Origin: Legionella sp.
GTDB lineage: Bacteria; Pseudomonadota; Gammaproteobacteria; Legionellales; Legionellaceae
Assembly: GCA_031291095.1 (NCBI GenBank)
Contig: JARLJR010000083.1
Location: 62,001-126,000 of the forward strand
Reading direction: 5' to 3'
DNA: 64,000 bases
Part shown: positions 15,145 to 22,477 of the stretch, piece by piece
How the letters are laid out: every line of letters starts with the position of its first letter
How positions within the stretch are numbered: position 1 is the stretch's first letter
Program-made: the position numbers and the translations under genes
Notes under the pieces: generated by a model
The model's input: the letters and a program-made list of their open reading frames with translations, nothing else
What the model was told of the DNA's origin: nothing
Database searches by the model: none

Positions 15145-15180
15145 AAAAAGTCTCTGGTTTTGGTTATAAGGCACCAGAGA
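15144..15180 (-). terminator. intrinsic terminator of the tmRNA gene
   Basis: TCTCTGGT (15180-15173) and ACCAGAGA (15158-15151) form an 8-bp stem followed by a C and five T residues on the minus strand. It could also serve as the last helix of the mature coding RNA. Confidence 0.65.
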
Positions 15181-15320
15181 AGCCCCATCCCTATTAGGCT
15201 GCTAGAGCCATTTCAGGAGCGTAATTGTCGTTGACATTTACAGGTTTTGAACAGATTGTCGGTCGTTTCTTACCGGAAACTATTTTGTTACCTTCCCAAG
15301 CAGTCGAACCGCTCAGCCCC
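15181..15320 (-). ncRNA. ssrA: tmRNA coding piece (tag-encoding half of permuted ssrA)
   Basis: Starts GGGGCTG at 15320 followed by GGTTCGAC, as in bacterial tmRNA. GGGGCTG pairs over 7 bp with CAGCTCC of the acceptor piece, and CTGCTTG pairs with CAAGTAG of that piece (helix P2). The tag frame at 15235-15194 reads V-N-D-N-Y-A-P-E-M-A-L-A-A then TAA, close to alphaproteobacterial tags. GTC seems to take the place of the usual resume codon. The order acceptor-spacer-coding is the permuted type. Confidence 0.85.
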
Positions 15321-15366
15321 ATAGTTAAACTCACCATTCATCTAAATAATGGAGGTGATGAGTTTA
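15321..15366 (-). other. intervening spacer of the permuted tmRNA
   Basis: 46 nt between the CCA end of the acceptor piece and the 5' end of the coding piece. Its ends pair (TAAACTC with GAGTTTA), which would bring the two processing sites together. It should be removed from the precursor by host RNases. Confidence 0.7.
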
Positions 15367-15426
15367 TGGTGGAGCTGGGGGTATTGAAACCCCGTCCTAC
15401 TTGATCACCAACAACGTCAGCGTTTC
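15367..15426 (-). ncRNA. ssrA: tmRNA acceptor piece (CCA-ending half of permuted ssrA)
   Basis: The 3' end is CAGCTCCACCA with the T arm GGGG-TTTCAATA-CCCC just before it, as at the 3' end of bacterial tmRNA. The 5' end is not exactly known; transcription should start near 15426 from the late promoter at 15439-15432. CAAGTAG upstream of the T arm makes helix P2 with the coding piece. Confidence 0.85.
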
Positions 15427-15431
15427 ATTAT

Positions 15432-15439
15432 TATTTATA
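15432..15439 (-). promoter_or_regulatory. late promoter (TATAAATA) for the tmRNA
   Basis: A consensus late motif on the minus strand whose expected start point is at the beginning of the tmRNA acceptor piece. Confidence 0.65.
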
Positions 15440-15455
15440 TACGAAAGAGATTGGT

Positions 15456-16004
15456 ATGTCAACTAAAATCGAACTAAAATGTAAAAATTGTGGAAAATTA
15501 TTTTATTACTACATTGGAGAATATAATCGTCAAACCAAAAAAGGTAGAGATAAAGATAATTTCTTTTGTAGTCGTTCATGTAGTATCTCTCATCGAAATA
15601 AAAATATGTCTGATGAAATGAAAGAACGTATATCAGAAACAACTAAAGCAAGATTTGTTAACTACATACCGAAAACAAATCAATTTAAACATTTTTTAAA
15701 TAAAGCTAGAGGACGTTCCAAAGATGGTTGGGCAAAAATTGATTTAGATTTAGAATATCTAGAAAATCTTTGGAAACGTCAATACGGTATGTGTGCTATT
15801 AGCGGTATTACTCTCGAAGTAAAAACAAACAAAAAATCATTAACAATGGCGTCCTTAGACCGTATTGACTCATCTTTAGGTTATGTTAAAGGAAATGTCC
15901 AATTTGTTGCATACGGAATCAATTTAGCTAAAAATACCTTTACTAACAAAGAAATGATGGATTTTGTGGTTCTGTTAAGAGGTGCTCAACTCATGTATGG
16001 TTGA
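15456..16004 (+). CDS. HNH endonuclease with N-terminal zinc finger
   Basis: 182 residues on the plus strand amid minus-strand genes. The N-terminus has C-K-N-C and C-S-R-S-C, a four-Cys zinc finger. The C-terminal half carries the phage HNH pattern: M-C-A-I-S-G-I, then [20 protein letters not shown], then N-x-x-K-N. This type is usually a free-standing homing endonuclease. It overlaps the convergent epimerase-family gene by 14 nt. Confidence 0.8.
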   Translation: MSTKIELKCKNCGKLFYYYIGEYNRQTKKGRDKDNFFCSRSCSISHRNKNMSDEMKERISETTKARFVNYIPKTNQFKHFLNKARGRSKDGWAKIDLDLEYLENLWKRQYGMCAISGITLEVKTNKKSLTMASLDRIDSSLGYVKGNVQFVAYGINLAKNTFTNKEMMDFVVLLRGAQLMYG

Positions 16005-16947
16005 GCACATTATTAAAATAATCATGAACCTTATACAAACCACTTCGTAGATCTGTAGTTGGTTCCCAATCCAAATAAATTTTTGCTTTACTAATATCTG
16101 GTCGACGCTGGCGCGGATCGTCAGCTGGAAGAGCAGAATATACAATCTTAGACGGTTTGTCAACAGAAAAAGCACAAATTTTCAAAGTTAATTCAGCCAG
16201 TTCCTTAATAGTAAATTCTACTGGATTCCCAAGGTTGATAGGTCCAGCCACCTTATCTTTCGTTTCCATCATCTTAACAAGAGCATTGACCATATCATCT
16301 ACATAACAAAATGATCTGGTCTGCGACCCATCACCATAAATGGTAATATCTTGTCCCCTAAGAGCCTGAACCATAAAATTTGAAACGACTCGACCGTCAT
16401 CTGGATTCATTCGTGGTCCATACGTATTGAAGATCCGAACGACCTTAATCCTGACTCCATGTTGCCTAAAATAATCAAAAAATAAAGTTTCGGCGGCTCG
16501 CTTTCCTTCATCATAACAAGCCCTAATCCCGTTTGGATTGACGTTTCCCCAATAGGATTCTCTTTGTGGATGCTGTAAGGCGTCTCCATAAACTTCTGAC
16601 GTCGATGCCTGTAAGACCTTACAGTTGAGTCGCTTGGCTAACCCTAGAACATTACATGCACCTATCACATTAGTCTTTAGTGTCTTAATAGGGTCATACT
16701 GATAGTGGACTGGTGAAGCTGGACAAGCTAAATTATAAATCTCATCCACTTCGACCAGCAGAGGTTCGGTAATGTCGTGGCGCATAAACTCAAAATCATG
16801 ATCGTCACGAAGATGTTTAATATTTCGTAGTGAACCAGTGTACAAGTTATCAAGACAGATAACTTCGTTTCCTTGGTTTAATAGCTTTTCACACAGGTGG
16901 GAACCAATGAACCCTGCGCCTCCAGTGACTAAAACTCTCTTACCCAT
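15991..16947 (-). CDS. UDP-glucuronate decarboxylase-like SDR enzyme (UDP-xylose synthase type)
   Basis: 318 residues. The Rossmann motif G-G-A-G-F-I-G-S-H lies at 9-17 and the catalytic pair is Y145-x-x-x-K149 in C-Y-D-E-G-K-R. T-S-E-V-Y-G, H-P-Q-R-E and Y-W-G-N-V-N-P are characteristic of the UXS branch of extended SDRs, which converts UDP-glucuronate to UDP-xylose. Nearby a glycosyltransferase (32408) and an FkbM methyltransferase (860) could act in the same glycan pathway. A related 4,6-dehydratase activity cannot be excluded. Confidence 0.8.
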   Translation of the reverse strand: MGKRVLVTGGAGFIGSHLCEKLLNQGNEVICLDNLYTGSLRNIKHLRDDHDFEFMRHDITEPLLVEVDEIYNLACPASPVHYQYDPIKTLKTNVIGACNVLGLAKRLNCKVLQASTSEVYGDALQHPQRESYWGNVNPNGIRACYDEGKRAAETLFFDYFRQHGVRIKVVRIFNTYGPRMNPDDGRVVSNFMVQALRGQDITIYGDGSQTRSFCYVDDMVNALVKMMETKDKVAGPINLGNPVEFTIKELAELTLKICAFSVDKPSKIVYSALPADDPRQRRPDISKAKIYLDWEPTTDLRSGLYKVHDYFNNVLNHT

Positions 16948-16948
16948 A

Positions 16949-17485
16949 TTATCTTACCCTTTTAACAATTTCGTCCAAATGAATTGGAGTGTAATTAATT
17001 CGTTCCATACAAATTGAAAAATAGTGTGGATCTGGTGTACTCCAAGTATCTTTATTTTTTACAACTTCCCCATGAAGATGACCATGAACATTGACTTCTA
17101 CTTCGTGTCTGAACTGATGATAAGGAAGAGGAACATGAGAAAGGATTAGCTTATGCTCTCTAAACGGATGCCAAAGAACAATCCGCATAAAATAACGATA
17201 AAGTTCCTGCTTGACAACCTCGTCATGATTTCCCAAGATAAGAATCTTCTTACCACGAAGTCTGTACATAATGTTTGGAATATTACTCTTTGAACCAAAG
17301 AAAACGTCGCCACCAAAGTAAACAGTATCTGTCTCTTGAACAACCGAATTGTGGCGTTCGATCATGGTTTCGTTCATTTCCTCAACGTTGGAAAACTCCC
17401 GAACAGGAGTCCCGTCGTTGTTTTTAAACTTGAGAATATTCTGGTGGAAGAAATGGTGATCAGATGCAAGAAACGTATTAGTCAC
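16949..17485 (-). CDS. calcineurin-like metallophosphoesterase
   Basis: About 178 residues from a GTG at 17485, which follows GGGGG and gives [14 protein letters not shown]. Motifs in order: S-D-H-H, F-G-G-D-V, G-N-H-D-E, S-H-V-P, and V-H-G-H-L-H, the full metal-binding set of the family. Its phosphodiester substrate is unknown. The start overlaps the upstream membrane-protein gene by 8 nt. Confidence 0.85.
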   Translation of the reverse strand: MTNTFLASDHHFFHQNILKFKNNDGTPVREFSNVEEMNETMIERHNSVVQETDTVYFGGDVFFGSKSNIPNIMYRLRGKKILILGNHDEVVKQELYRYFMRIVLWHPFREHKLILSHVPLPYHQFRHEVEVNVHGHLHGEVVKNKDTWSTPDPHYFSICMERINYTPIHLDEIVKRVR

Positions 17486-17666
17486 GAAGCACCCCCACAA
17501 TAATAATTGCGACAGCATAAAGAAACATGCAACTCAAAATAAGTGGTCCAAAGATATATATTAGGACATGTTCCCAAAAATTAGGCATCTTATGCCTTCC
17601 AGCATATACCAATACAGATGCAGCGAAACCACAGAGAATCCACAACAAAACAACAAGATATAACAT
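17478..17666 (-). CDS. small two-helix membrane protein (62 aa)
   Basis: Two hydrophobic helices (L-Y-L-V-V-L-L-W-I-L-C-G-F-A-A-S-V-L-V and Y-I-F-G-P-L-I-L-S-C-M-F-L-Y) joined by a short polar loop. Overlaps the phosphoesterase gene. Function unknown. Confidence 0.6.
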   Translation of the reverse strand: MLYLVVLLWILCGFAASVLVYAGRHKMPNFWEHVLIYIFGPLILSCMFLYAVAIIIVGVLRD

Positions 17667-17667
17667 T

Positions 17668-17748
17668 TTAATCCTTACTAATATGTGTATATACGTTTAC
17701 AAAATATAATACGAAAATAAACAAAAGAAGAAAAACAATAATACCCAT
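17668..17748 (-). CDS. tiny membrane peptide (26 aa)
   Basis: The ATG at 17748 follows AAGGA by 8 nt and reads one long hydrophobic helix (M-G-I-I-V-F-L-L-L-F-I-F) ending S-K-D. Its tail codons supply the AAGGA for the next gene. Size makes it uncertain. Confidence 0.45.
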   Translation of the reverse strand: MGIIVFLLLFIFVLYFVNVYTHISKD

Positions 17749-17759
17749 TTAATCATTCC

Positions 17760-17936
17760 TTATATAAAAAGAAGAATAAACTCACACACCCAAACACCGG
17801 GCCACCCTATAAGGACTGCCATCTGCTTTGCGGGAGTTTTGTAGATGGTATTAATCTTCTTCGCGTGGCAAAGAGTAAACCAATAACCTAAAACCCAGAA
17901 TATGTCAAACATAATGAAAAACAGATATATCATCAT
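17760..17936 (-). CDS. small membrane protein (58 aa)
   Basis: The start is at the ATG at 17936, overlapping the TAA of the upstream gene (TAATG). Two hydrophobic segments (M-I-Y-L-F-F-I-M-F-D-I-F-W-V-L-G-Y and A-V-L-I-G-W-P-G-V-W-V). Function unknown. Confidence 0.6.
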   Translation of the reverse strand: MMIYLFFIMFDIFWVLGYWFTLCHAKKINTIYKTPAKQMAVLIGWPGVWVCEFILLFI

Positions 17937-18151
17937 TATTCCTTTATCGAAAAGCCACAACAACCTTCTGTTTTAGACTCAGCACCCATCAGAGTCTTCT
18001 TCCACGTCCATGCAGCCTTGCAAGCAGAACCCTTACACATAGAGTGTACATAAATTGGAAGTTCTTTTAATGCTTTGACTGCTTCCTCGTTTTGGATTTC
18101 TCTAAAAAAAGGACATGGAACAGTTAAAGACTCTGACTCTTTGAAAAACAT
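17936..18151 (-). CDS. small Cys-containing protein (71 aa)
   Basis: Contains F-F-K-E, C-P-F-F, M-C-K-G-S-A-C-K-A-A-W and E-G-C-C-G; the five Cys residues may bind metal. A similar Trp/Cys composition is seen in small phage zinc proteins, but I recognise no family. It abuts the Tad2-like gene. Confidence 0.55.
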   Translation of the reverse strand: MFFKESESLTVPCPFFREIQNEEAVKALKELPIYVHSMCKGSACKAAWTWKKTLMGAESKTEGCCGFSIKE

Positions 18152-18364
18152 TTACTTTAAAAACTCCCAATCACATTCCAACATATCACAACGTGTAGGA
18201 GTCCAAGGAACACCCAATCTTCCATCATTATACTTCAATTCAATAAATGATGGAATATCTTTAGAACCTTCATTAAGTTCAACCCACTTGTTAGGTTTCC
18301 ATGCTGCACGACGAAGACGACAACAACCTTTTATATAGGAAAGTGCTACACTAAAATCTAACAT
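18152..18364 (-). CDS. Tad2-like (DUF2829) anti-Thoeris protein
   Basis: 70 residues. The pattern F-S-V-A-L-S-Y-I-K, R-L-R-R-A-A-W, W-V-E-L-N, F-I-E-L-K-Y-N-D-G-R, V-P-W and D-M-L-E-C-D-W-E-F matches DUF2829 along its whole length. Tad2 members of this family bind the cyclic ADP-ribose signal of the bacterial Thoeris system and so block host suicide. The signal-binding specificity cannot be read here. It lies in a run of small overlapping genes. Confidence 0.8.
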   Translation of the reverse strand: MLDFSVALSYIKGCCRLRRAAWKPNKWVELNEGSKDIPSFIELKYNDGRLGVPWTPTRCDMLECDWEFLK

Positions 18365-18742
18365 TTACGCCTTTACCCCGACCACATGGTCAACAGTCTT
18401 TCCAAAGAAATGGCCACCCGAAGAAAACCCAAGCAAACAAACTTCTGAAATTTCACTCACATCCTTCACAACTTCCTTGTGAGTAAACAATAGGATAGCC
18501 TTTGTTTCTGGGTCATACCAAAATTCAAGAGTGGTATCTGTTGATACACCAGACTTAAACCCACCGATATACAGCTGTTCAAGTTTATGTGAAGATACAA
18601 AATCAACAAACTCATCAGGAGTCCCACATGAAGATGTCTGAGTCACAGGAGCAACTGGAGGAAGAACCTGTTTCGTAGGAGCAGTGGCATATGCTACACC
18701 ACTAATAGATAGACTAAGAAGGAGTACAGTAAATAATTTCAT
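18365..18742 (-). CDS. small secreted protein with signal peptide
   Basis: 125 residues from the ATG at 18742 (M-K-L-F-T-V-L-L-L-S-L-S). The signal peptide probably ends at A-Y-A-T-A. The mature part is about 100 residues with two Cys that could pair. It may act in the periplasm, but no family is recognised. Confidence 0.65.
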   Translation of the reverse strand: MKLFTVLLLSLSISGVAYATAPTKQVLPPVAPVTQTSSCGTPDEFVDFVSSHKLEQLYIGGFKSGVSTDTTLEFWYDPETKAILLFTHKEVVKDVSEISEVCLLGFSSGGHFFGKTVDHVVGVKA

Positions 18743-18752
18743 TATATTTTCC

Positions 18753-19877
18753 TCAAAAGATTCGCAAAATAGTTGTAACTTCACCACACCGACCAGTAAC
18801 TGCTAGTGGATCGGACTTGATCTCAGGCATAACCTTACGAAGATCAATCTTTCCGCCGCTCGCTACAACCGCCAACATATTTCCAGTATGCCGACCTGCT
18901 CTTTTCGTAATCGATGTCTTTTCATCAAAGCCGATGATAGTGGTTCCCTTTACAGTCATGCCACTCTTTTCAGCCGCCTTAAGCACTGTGATTGTCTTAT
19001 ATTTAGAATTAAACAACCACACCTCTTGTGCGCCAATCAAACGCTTTGGGTCACAGGACTTAAGATTGTATTCAGTAAGTTCCTTCTGATAATTAAACGT
19101 CTTTAGAAGCCTTTCAGGCGTGACTGGTTTGAGTTTGCGCGGCTTACGTACCTTCTTAGTGACGTTCGCGTGACGCTCCCCGTCCGCAATAAACTTTGTA
19201 AAGAAATTAATGCGGTTCTTCAATTCAGCACGACAAAGATGCCGATATGCTTCCTTCAAGTCAGGGTCTTGTCCAAGATACGCTTCCTTCAATTCCTGCA
19301 GATATGGCTTGTAGTATTCCACAATCTTAATGGAATACTGCGACAGAATTCCTTTCTTCTGCAAGAAATTATATAGACTAAAGGTCCAATCCTCATCATC
19401 GATAATCTTTTCAAGATCACCAATCATCTCACCCAATCGCCGGTTAAAACGATCATGGAGTGAAATTACGACCTTATTTTCTTGGGTATCTTTTTCCAAG
19501 CGCGAAGAGGAAACTGCTGCATCATAGACACGTTTATCAATGATTTTAGTGACGGAATCTGGAAGATTGTAACCGTTCAGAATCAAACGGGAATTCCATG
19601 CAGCAGTGGTGGGAATAAAATCATCATGAATTGTCTTCAACAAATTCAACATTTCGTTGTCTTCATTGCAATCATAATATTCGTTCAGATAGGTGCGGGC
19701 ATCATTCAGATCCCTAACGTAAGTGTACCACGTCAGCGAATCCTGCCACTCCGAATTCGTAAGGAGGTGTCCTTCACCAAAGACTGGTTCCTTACCAAAG
19801 AAGTTTTCGTTATTCTTGGTATCAGTAATAGTCGACCGACGCGAAGAATTGGTCTTTGTTCTCAAGTGGATTTTCAT
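18753..19877 (-). CDS. large hypothetical protein (374 aa)
   Basis: A soluble, mostly helical protein. The C-terminal third is basic, with V-R-K-P-R-K-L-K-P-V-T-P-E-R and V-W-L-F-N-S-K-Y-K. It is the first gene behind a strong promoter (19909-19936), so probably expressed early. I recognise no family. Confidence 0.65.
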   Translation of the reverse strand: MKIHLRTKTNSSRRSTITDTKNNENFFGKEPVFGEGHLLTNSEWQDSLTWYTYVRDLNDARTYLNEYYDCNEDNEMLNLLKTIHDDFIPTTAAWNSRLILNGYNLPDSVTKIIDKRVYDAAVSSSRLEKDTQENKVVISLHDRFNRRLGEMIGDLEKIIDDEDWTFSLYNFLQKKGILSQYSIKIVEYYKPYLQELKEAYLGQDPDLKEAYRHLCRAELKNRINFFTKFIADGERHANVTKKVRKPRKLKPVTPERLLKTFNYQKELTEYNLKSCDPKRLIGAQEVWLFNSKYKTITVLKAAEKSGMTVKGTTIIGFDEKTSITKRAGRHTGNMLAVVASGGKIDLRKVMPEIKSDPLAVTGRCGEVTTILRIF

Positions 19878-19908
19878 TACGAATCATCCCGATTTCGGTT
19901 TATATATT

Positions 19909-19936
19909 ATTATACGCCTATAGCATAGGATGTCAA
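19909..19936 (-). promoter_or_regulatory. sigma70-type early promoter
   Basis: TTGACA (19936-19931), 16 nt, TATAAT (19914-19909) on the minus strand. It heads the gene starting at 19877. Confidence 0.8.
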
Positions 19937-19942
19937 CAAGTT

Positions 19943-20194
19943 TTATTTAAACTTTATCTTGTAGTAAAGAATAACTGATGCTAATGCTGTCGACAAAATA
20001 TTAAACATGGCTGCAGTCCATGATCCTGCTGCAATAGAAAATGCAAACCACATTGCAGCGCCAACCACATAAATGATCTGCGTGATTAATGACAAAGATC
20101 GTGTGTCTTTAGTCTTAATGATTTGGTACACTTGTGGCAGGAAACACACGAATGTTAAGAACCCTGCCACAAAACCAAGAACATTAATTAGCAT
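19943..20194 (-). CDS. SemiSWEET/PQ-loop small transporter
   Basis: 83 residues and three hydrophobic helices, the size of a bacterial SemiSWEET half-transporter. The PQ motif reads C-F-L-P-Q-V-Y-Q-I-I-K-T-K-D-T-R-S-L-S, and the third helix ends in Y-Y-K-I-K. SemiSWEETs dimerise and carry sugars down a gradient. In a phage it may alter sugar flow in the infected cell. Confidence 0.8.
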   Translation of the reverse strand: MLINVLGFVAGFLTFVCFLPQVYQIIKTKDTRSLSLITQIIYVVGAAMWFAFSIAAGSWTAAMFNILSTALASVILYYKIKFK

Positions 20195-20275
20195 TTCAGA
20201 ACAAACACCCTAAAAGTAACAATTGAAAGTGTTACAACTACGAAGGCAAGAAAACAAAGTGATACAAAATGTGCT

Positions 20276-20347
20276 TCACCATAAGCCGAATGCGCGCAAG
20301 ACGACCGCAAGAAAAATAAAAGGAAACAGATACAAAAGCTTAGACAT
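20276..20347 (-). CDS. tiny hydrophobic peptide (23 aa)
   Basis: The ATG at 20347 is preceded by AAGGAG and reads M-S-K-L-L-Y-L-F-P-F-I-F-L-A-V-V-L-R. One membrane helix. A second hydrophobic frame overlaps its end without a clear start. The good ribosome site is the main support. The rest of 20195-20275 holds no clear gene. Confidence 0.4.
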   Translation of the reverse strand: MSKLLYLFPFIFLAVVLRAFGLW

Positions 20348-20351
20348 AATA

Positions 20352-20585
20352 TTACTCCTTTGAAGCAGAATCTTCTGGATGCTTTTCACAAGAAAACTTG
20401 ACATATTCCTTACCATCCTGCGGCTTTAACGCAGAACGACCAAGAATTTCTGGACCTTCTCTGAGACAAGCCATCGGCAATGTGTGATGAGTTGTTCCAC
20501 GCATAACAAAAAGTGCATGGTCAGCAGTACAATTTTGCGGAGATACACCCAAAGCACAAATTAAAATTAACGTCGTAAGCATCAT
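20352..20585 (-). CDS. small secreted protein (77 aa)
   Basis: An N-terminal signal peptide (M-M-L-T-T-L-I-L-I-C-A-L-G-V-S) is followed by a Cys/His-rich mature part (N-C-T-A, T-T-H-H, A-C-L, F-S-C-E-K-H). Its ATG overlaps the stop of the next gene upstream. Function unknown. Confidence 0.6.
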   Translation of the reverse strand: MMLTTLILICALGVSPQNCTADHALFVMRGTTHHTLPMACLREGPEILGRSALKPQDGKEYVKFSCEKHPEDSASKE

Positions 20586-20965
20586 TACATCCTATCTAAC
20601 ACAGATTTCACAGGTTGAATTACGGGAATCTTTTCCCACTTTGCACGTCTGACCATATCAGCAGTCCCAACACCTCCGGGGAAAGCAACAACAAGATCGG
20701 GCGATTCCATATCGAGCATATGCTGATTACGAATTACACCAGCAGCATTACCATACTTTTTCCATTCAGCCTTGTAAACCTTATGCTCGATTATTATTCC
20801 ATTATAGTTTTTCATAAAAACCCAAAGGCCAGCATGAAAATCTGCTCCTTTGGCACCACCTTCGATAAGGTAAGTAATTGGAGTCCGGCTATGTAAATCG
20901 TCTAGAGTTTTGTTTACAAAGTCGGCTTCATTAAAATTTCGTCCACCACATACAAGAACTTTCAT
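20585..20965 (-). CDS. SLOG-fold (DUF2493-like) nucleotide-binding protein
   Basis: 126 residues from the ATG at 20965 (M-K-V-L-V-C-G-G-R-N-F). The G-G-R motif, Y-L-I-E-G-G-A-K-G-A-D and V-A-F-P-G-G-V-G-T-A-D-M are hallmarks of the SLOG superfamily with DUF2493/YspA. These proteins bind nucleotides or nucleotide signals; the ligand is unknown. Some SLOG proteins act in signalling-based immunity, so a link with the Tad2-like gene nearby is conceivable. Confidence 0.75.
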   Translation of the reverse strand: MKVLVCGGRNFNEADFVNKTLDDLHSRTPITYLIEGGAKGADFHAGLWVFMKNYNGIIIEHKVYKAEWKKYGNAAGVIRNQHMLDMESPDLVVAFPGGVGTADMVRRAKWEKIPVIQPVKSVLDRM

Positions 20966-20969
20966 TGAT

Positions 20970-21368
20970 TTACTTCGCAAGTTGAGAGGCAAGCTTGGAA
21001 TCATAACGGCCAGCATAATCTTGCTTAAGGTATTTCATAACAGCGCTAATATTTCCACCATCATCCTTAACAATTTGAATAATGCTCCTCAATTCCGATT
21101 CCGTCAACTGAGTTGGAACATACTCTTTAAGAATACCAATTTCAATATTAGCCACTTTGCTAGGACGAATGCTAAGTATTTCTTCTGTATTCTTGATAAA
21201 TTTCTTTACAACAGCCACAACTTCTTCATCAGTTGATAGACGATTACCATTATTCTTTCCAACCATAGATGCTTCTGAGTATAGCGTCGTAAGAAGTGCA
21301 GACGAAATAGGATTTCGTGCCTTACGGGCAAACACAGAATCAGCCTTAATTCTTTCAAGAAGTGTCAT
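20970..21368 (-). CDS. YqeY/GatB-tail-like protein
   Basis: 132 residues from the ATG at 21368 (M-T-L-L-E-R-I-K-A-D-S), chosen for the AAGGAT site upstream. L-L-T-T-L-Y-S-E, I-G-I-L-K-E-Y-V-P-T-Q-L-T-E-S-E-L and A-V-M-K-Y-L-K match YqeY. The domain resembles the tRNA-contacting tail of the GatB amidotransferase, so a role near tRNA is possible in a phage rich in tRNAs. Confidence 0.75.
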   Translation of the reverse strand: MTLLERIKADSVFARKARNPISSALLTTLYSEASMVGKNNGNRLSTDEEVVAVVKKFIKNTEEILSIRPSKVANIEIGILKEYVPTQLTESELRSIIQIVKDDGGNISAVMKYLKQDYAGRYDSKLASQLAK

Positions 21369-21383
21369 TTTATATCCTTTCAA

Positions 21384-21545
21384 TCATTCACAAAGACCGA
21401 CGATTACGACCTTCCAGTCGAATTCCATACCATCAACCCATTCATTTGTGATATATGCACGATAGCCAATACGATGTGCCACATCATACGCCTTCAAAGC
21501 AGTTTCTTGATTCACAAAAGCATAAATCATATCAATAAAAACCAT
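21384..21545 (-). CDS. hypothetical protein (53 aa)
   Basis: ATG at 21545 (M-V-F-I-D-M-I-Y-A-F-V-N-Q-E-T-A-L-K) to TGA at 21384. It looks like a small alpha/beta protein; no good ribosome site is visible. It lies between tRNA-Ser and the YqeY-like gene and fills an otherwise empty gap. Confidence 0.5.
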   Translation of the reverse strand: MVFIDMIYAFVNQETALKAYDVAHRIGYRAYITNEWVDGMEFDWKVVIVGLCE

Positions 21546-21602
21546 ATTTAGATCTGAAAATTTTAAATCGTTTCCTGGCCATTAGAAGACCGCAGCAAAT
21601 TT

Positions 21603-21695
21603 TGGCGGAACAGGTAGGATTCGAACCCACGGAGGACTTTCACCCTCATCCGCTTTCAAGGCGGACTCCTTAAGCCAGACTCAGACACCGTTCCG
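21603..21695 (-). tRNA. tRNA-Ser (UGA)
   Basis: 93 nt, class II. Anticodon stem TCCGC/GCGGA around CTTGAAA, long variable arm, T arm with GGTTCGAATCC, encoded GCCA end. Confidence 0.9.
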
Positions 21696-21697
21696 TA

Positions 21698-22072
21698 TTA
21701 CACAATCATACTAACAATAAAAAGATAACAAACTTGATGCAAAAACTGGTCTAAACCTAACAAATACCAAAACTCTGGATTCTTATTTGCATCCCAACCA
21801 GTCATCTTATTTATATTCATTTTTCCATAATCAATGAAATAATGAGCAACAAACTCAAAAACTACAGCCATGCAGATTACAGAAAAACTAACAGAAAAAA
21901 GAAATAATATAACAGCAGTTGTTAGAGCATGTTTAAGTGAATGTCGTATTCCACCAAAATGGAGGAAAGTTCCTTTATTCCTCCATTCATACTCTGGTTG
22001 CCATAAAAAGTCAACAACAAAATGTTTAATTTGCAAAATGTATATTATATACACTACATGTAAAATAGTCAT
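21698..22072 (-). CDS. DUF3307-like membrane protein
   Basis: 124 residues with three or four hydrophobic helices. I-K-H-F-V-V-D-F-L-W-Q, H-S-L-K-H-A, and F-E-F-V-A-H-Y-F-I-D-Y-G-K-M follow the DUF3307 pattern of conserved His and Asp residues within membranes. Function of the family is unknown. It lies between two tRNA genes, about 3 nt from tRNA-Ser. Confidence 0.65.
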   Translation of the reverse strand: MTILHVVYIIYILQIKHFVVDFLWQPEYEWRNKGTFLHFGGIRHSLKHALTTAVILFLFSVSFSVICMAVVFEFVAHYFIDYGKMNINKMTGWDANKNPEFWYLLGLDQFLHQVCYLFIVSMIV

Positions 22073-22097
22073 TTAATTTCACCTTCACATAACAAAA

Positions 22098-22173
22098 TGG
22101 TGGACAGGGATGGGATTGAACCACCGACACCATGATCTTCAATCAAGTGCTCTACCAGCTGAGCTACCAGTCC
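22098..22173 (-). tRNA. tRNA-Phe (GAA)
   Basis: 76 nt with CCA. D arm TAGCTCAGCTGGTAGAGC, anticodon loop TTGAAGA. One mismatch (T-T) in the anticodon stem and one in the acceptor stem. Confidence 0.8.
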
Positions 22174-22278
22174 TTATAACAAAATGCGCAACCAAATTAA
22201 CGTCTAGCTTACTTATTCAGTATCCTTTAAACCTACTACAAGGGCGGCTTGCGGCCTTTGTCTCGTTAATCCAGTAAA

Positions 22279-22368
22279 TGGTGAGAGTGGATGGATTCGA
22301 ACCAAATTGTTACCTATAAGGAACGGTTTTACAGACCGTCGTCGCACCGCCATCGCGACCGCACTCTC
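22279..22368 (-). tRNA. tRNA-Tyr (GUA)
   Basis: 90 nt, class II. Anticodon stem ACGGT/ACCGT around CTGTAAA, long variable arm, CCA encoded. The spacer before it (22174-22278) holds only a GC-rich hairpin near 22240-22263. Confidence 0.85.
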
Positions 22369-22372
22369 GTAT

Positions 22373-22448
22373 TGGTGGACCTGACAGGAATCGAACCCGC
22401 GACCTAGTGCTTGCAAAGCACCCGCTCTCCCAACTGAGCTACAAGCCC
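22373..22448 (-). tRNA. tRNA-Ala (UGC)
   Basis: 76 nt with CCA, canonical D and T arms, anticodon stem GGTGC/GCACT around TTTGCAA. Confidence 0.9.
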
Positions 22449-22449
22449 A

Positions 22450-22470
22450 TATCCAGAAATTCTGGATATG
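22450..22470 (-). other. perfect hairpin between tRNA-Ala and tRNA-Met
   Basis: ATATCCAGAA pairs with TTCTGGATAT almost without a loop. There is no T run, so it is more likely a processing or stability signal in the tRNA precursor than a terminator. Confidence 0.5.
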
Positions 22471-22477
22471 TAATAAA

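Noticed and set aside
22213-22416. A 67-codon frame across the tRNA cluster
   Set aside because: It runs through tRNA-Tyr and part of tRNA-Ala, so it is a by-product of tRNA sequence.
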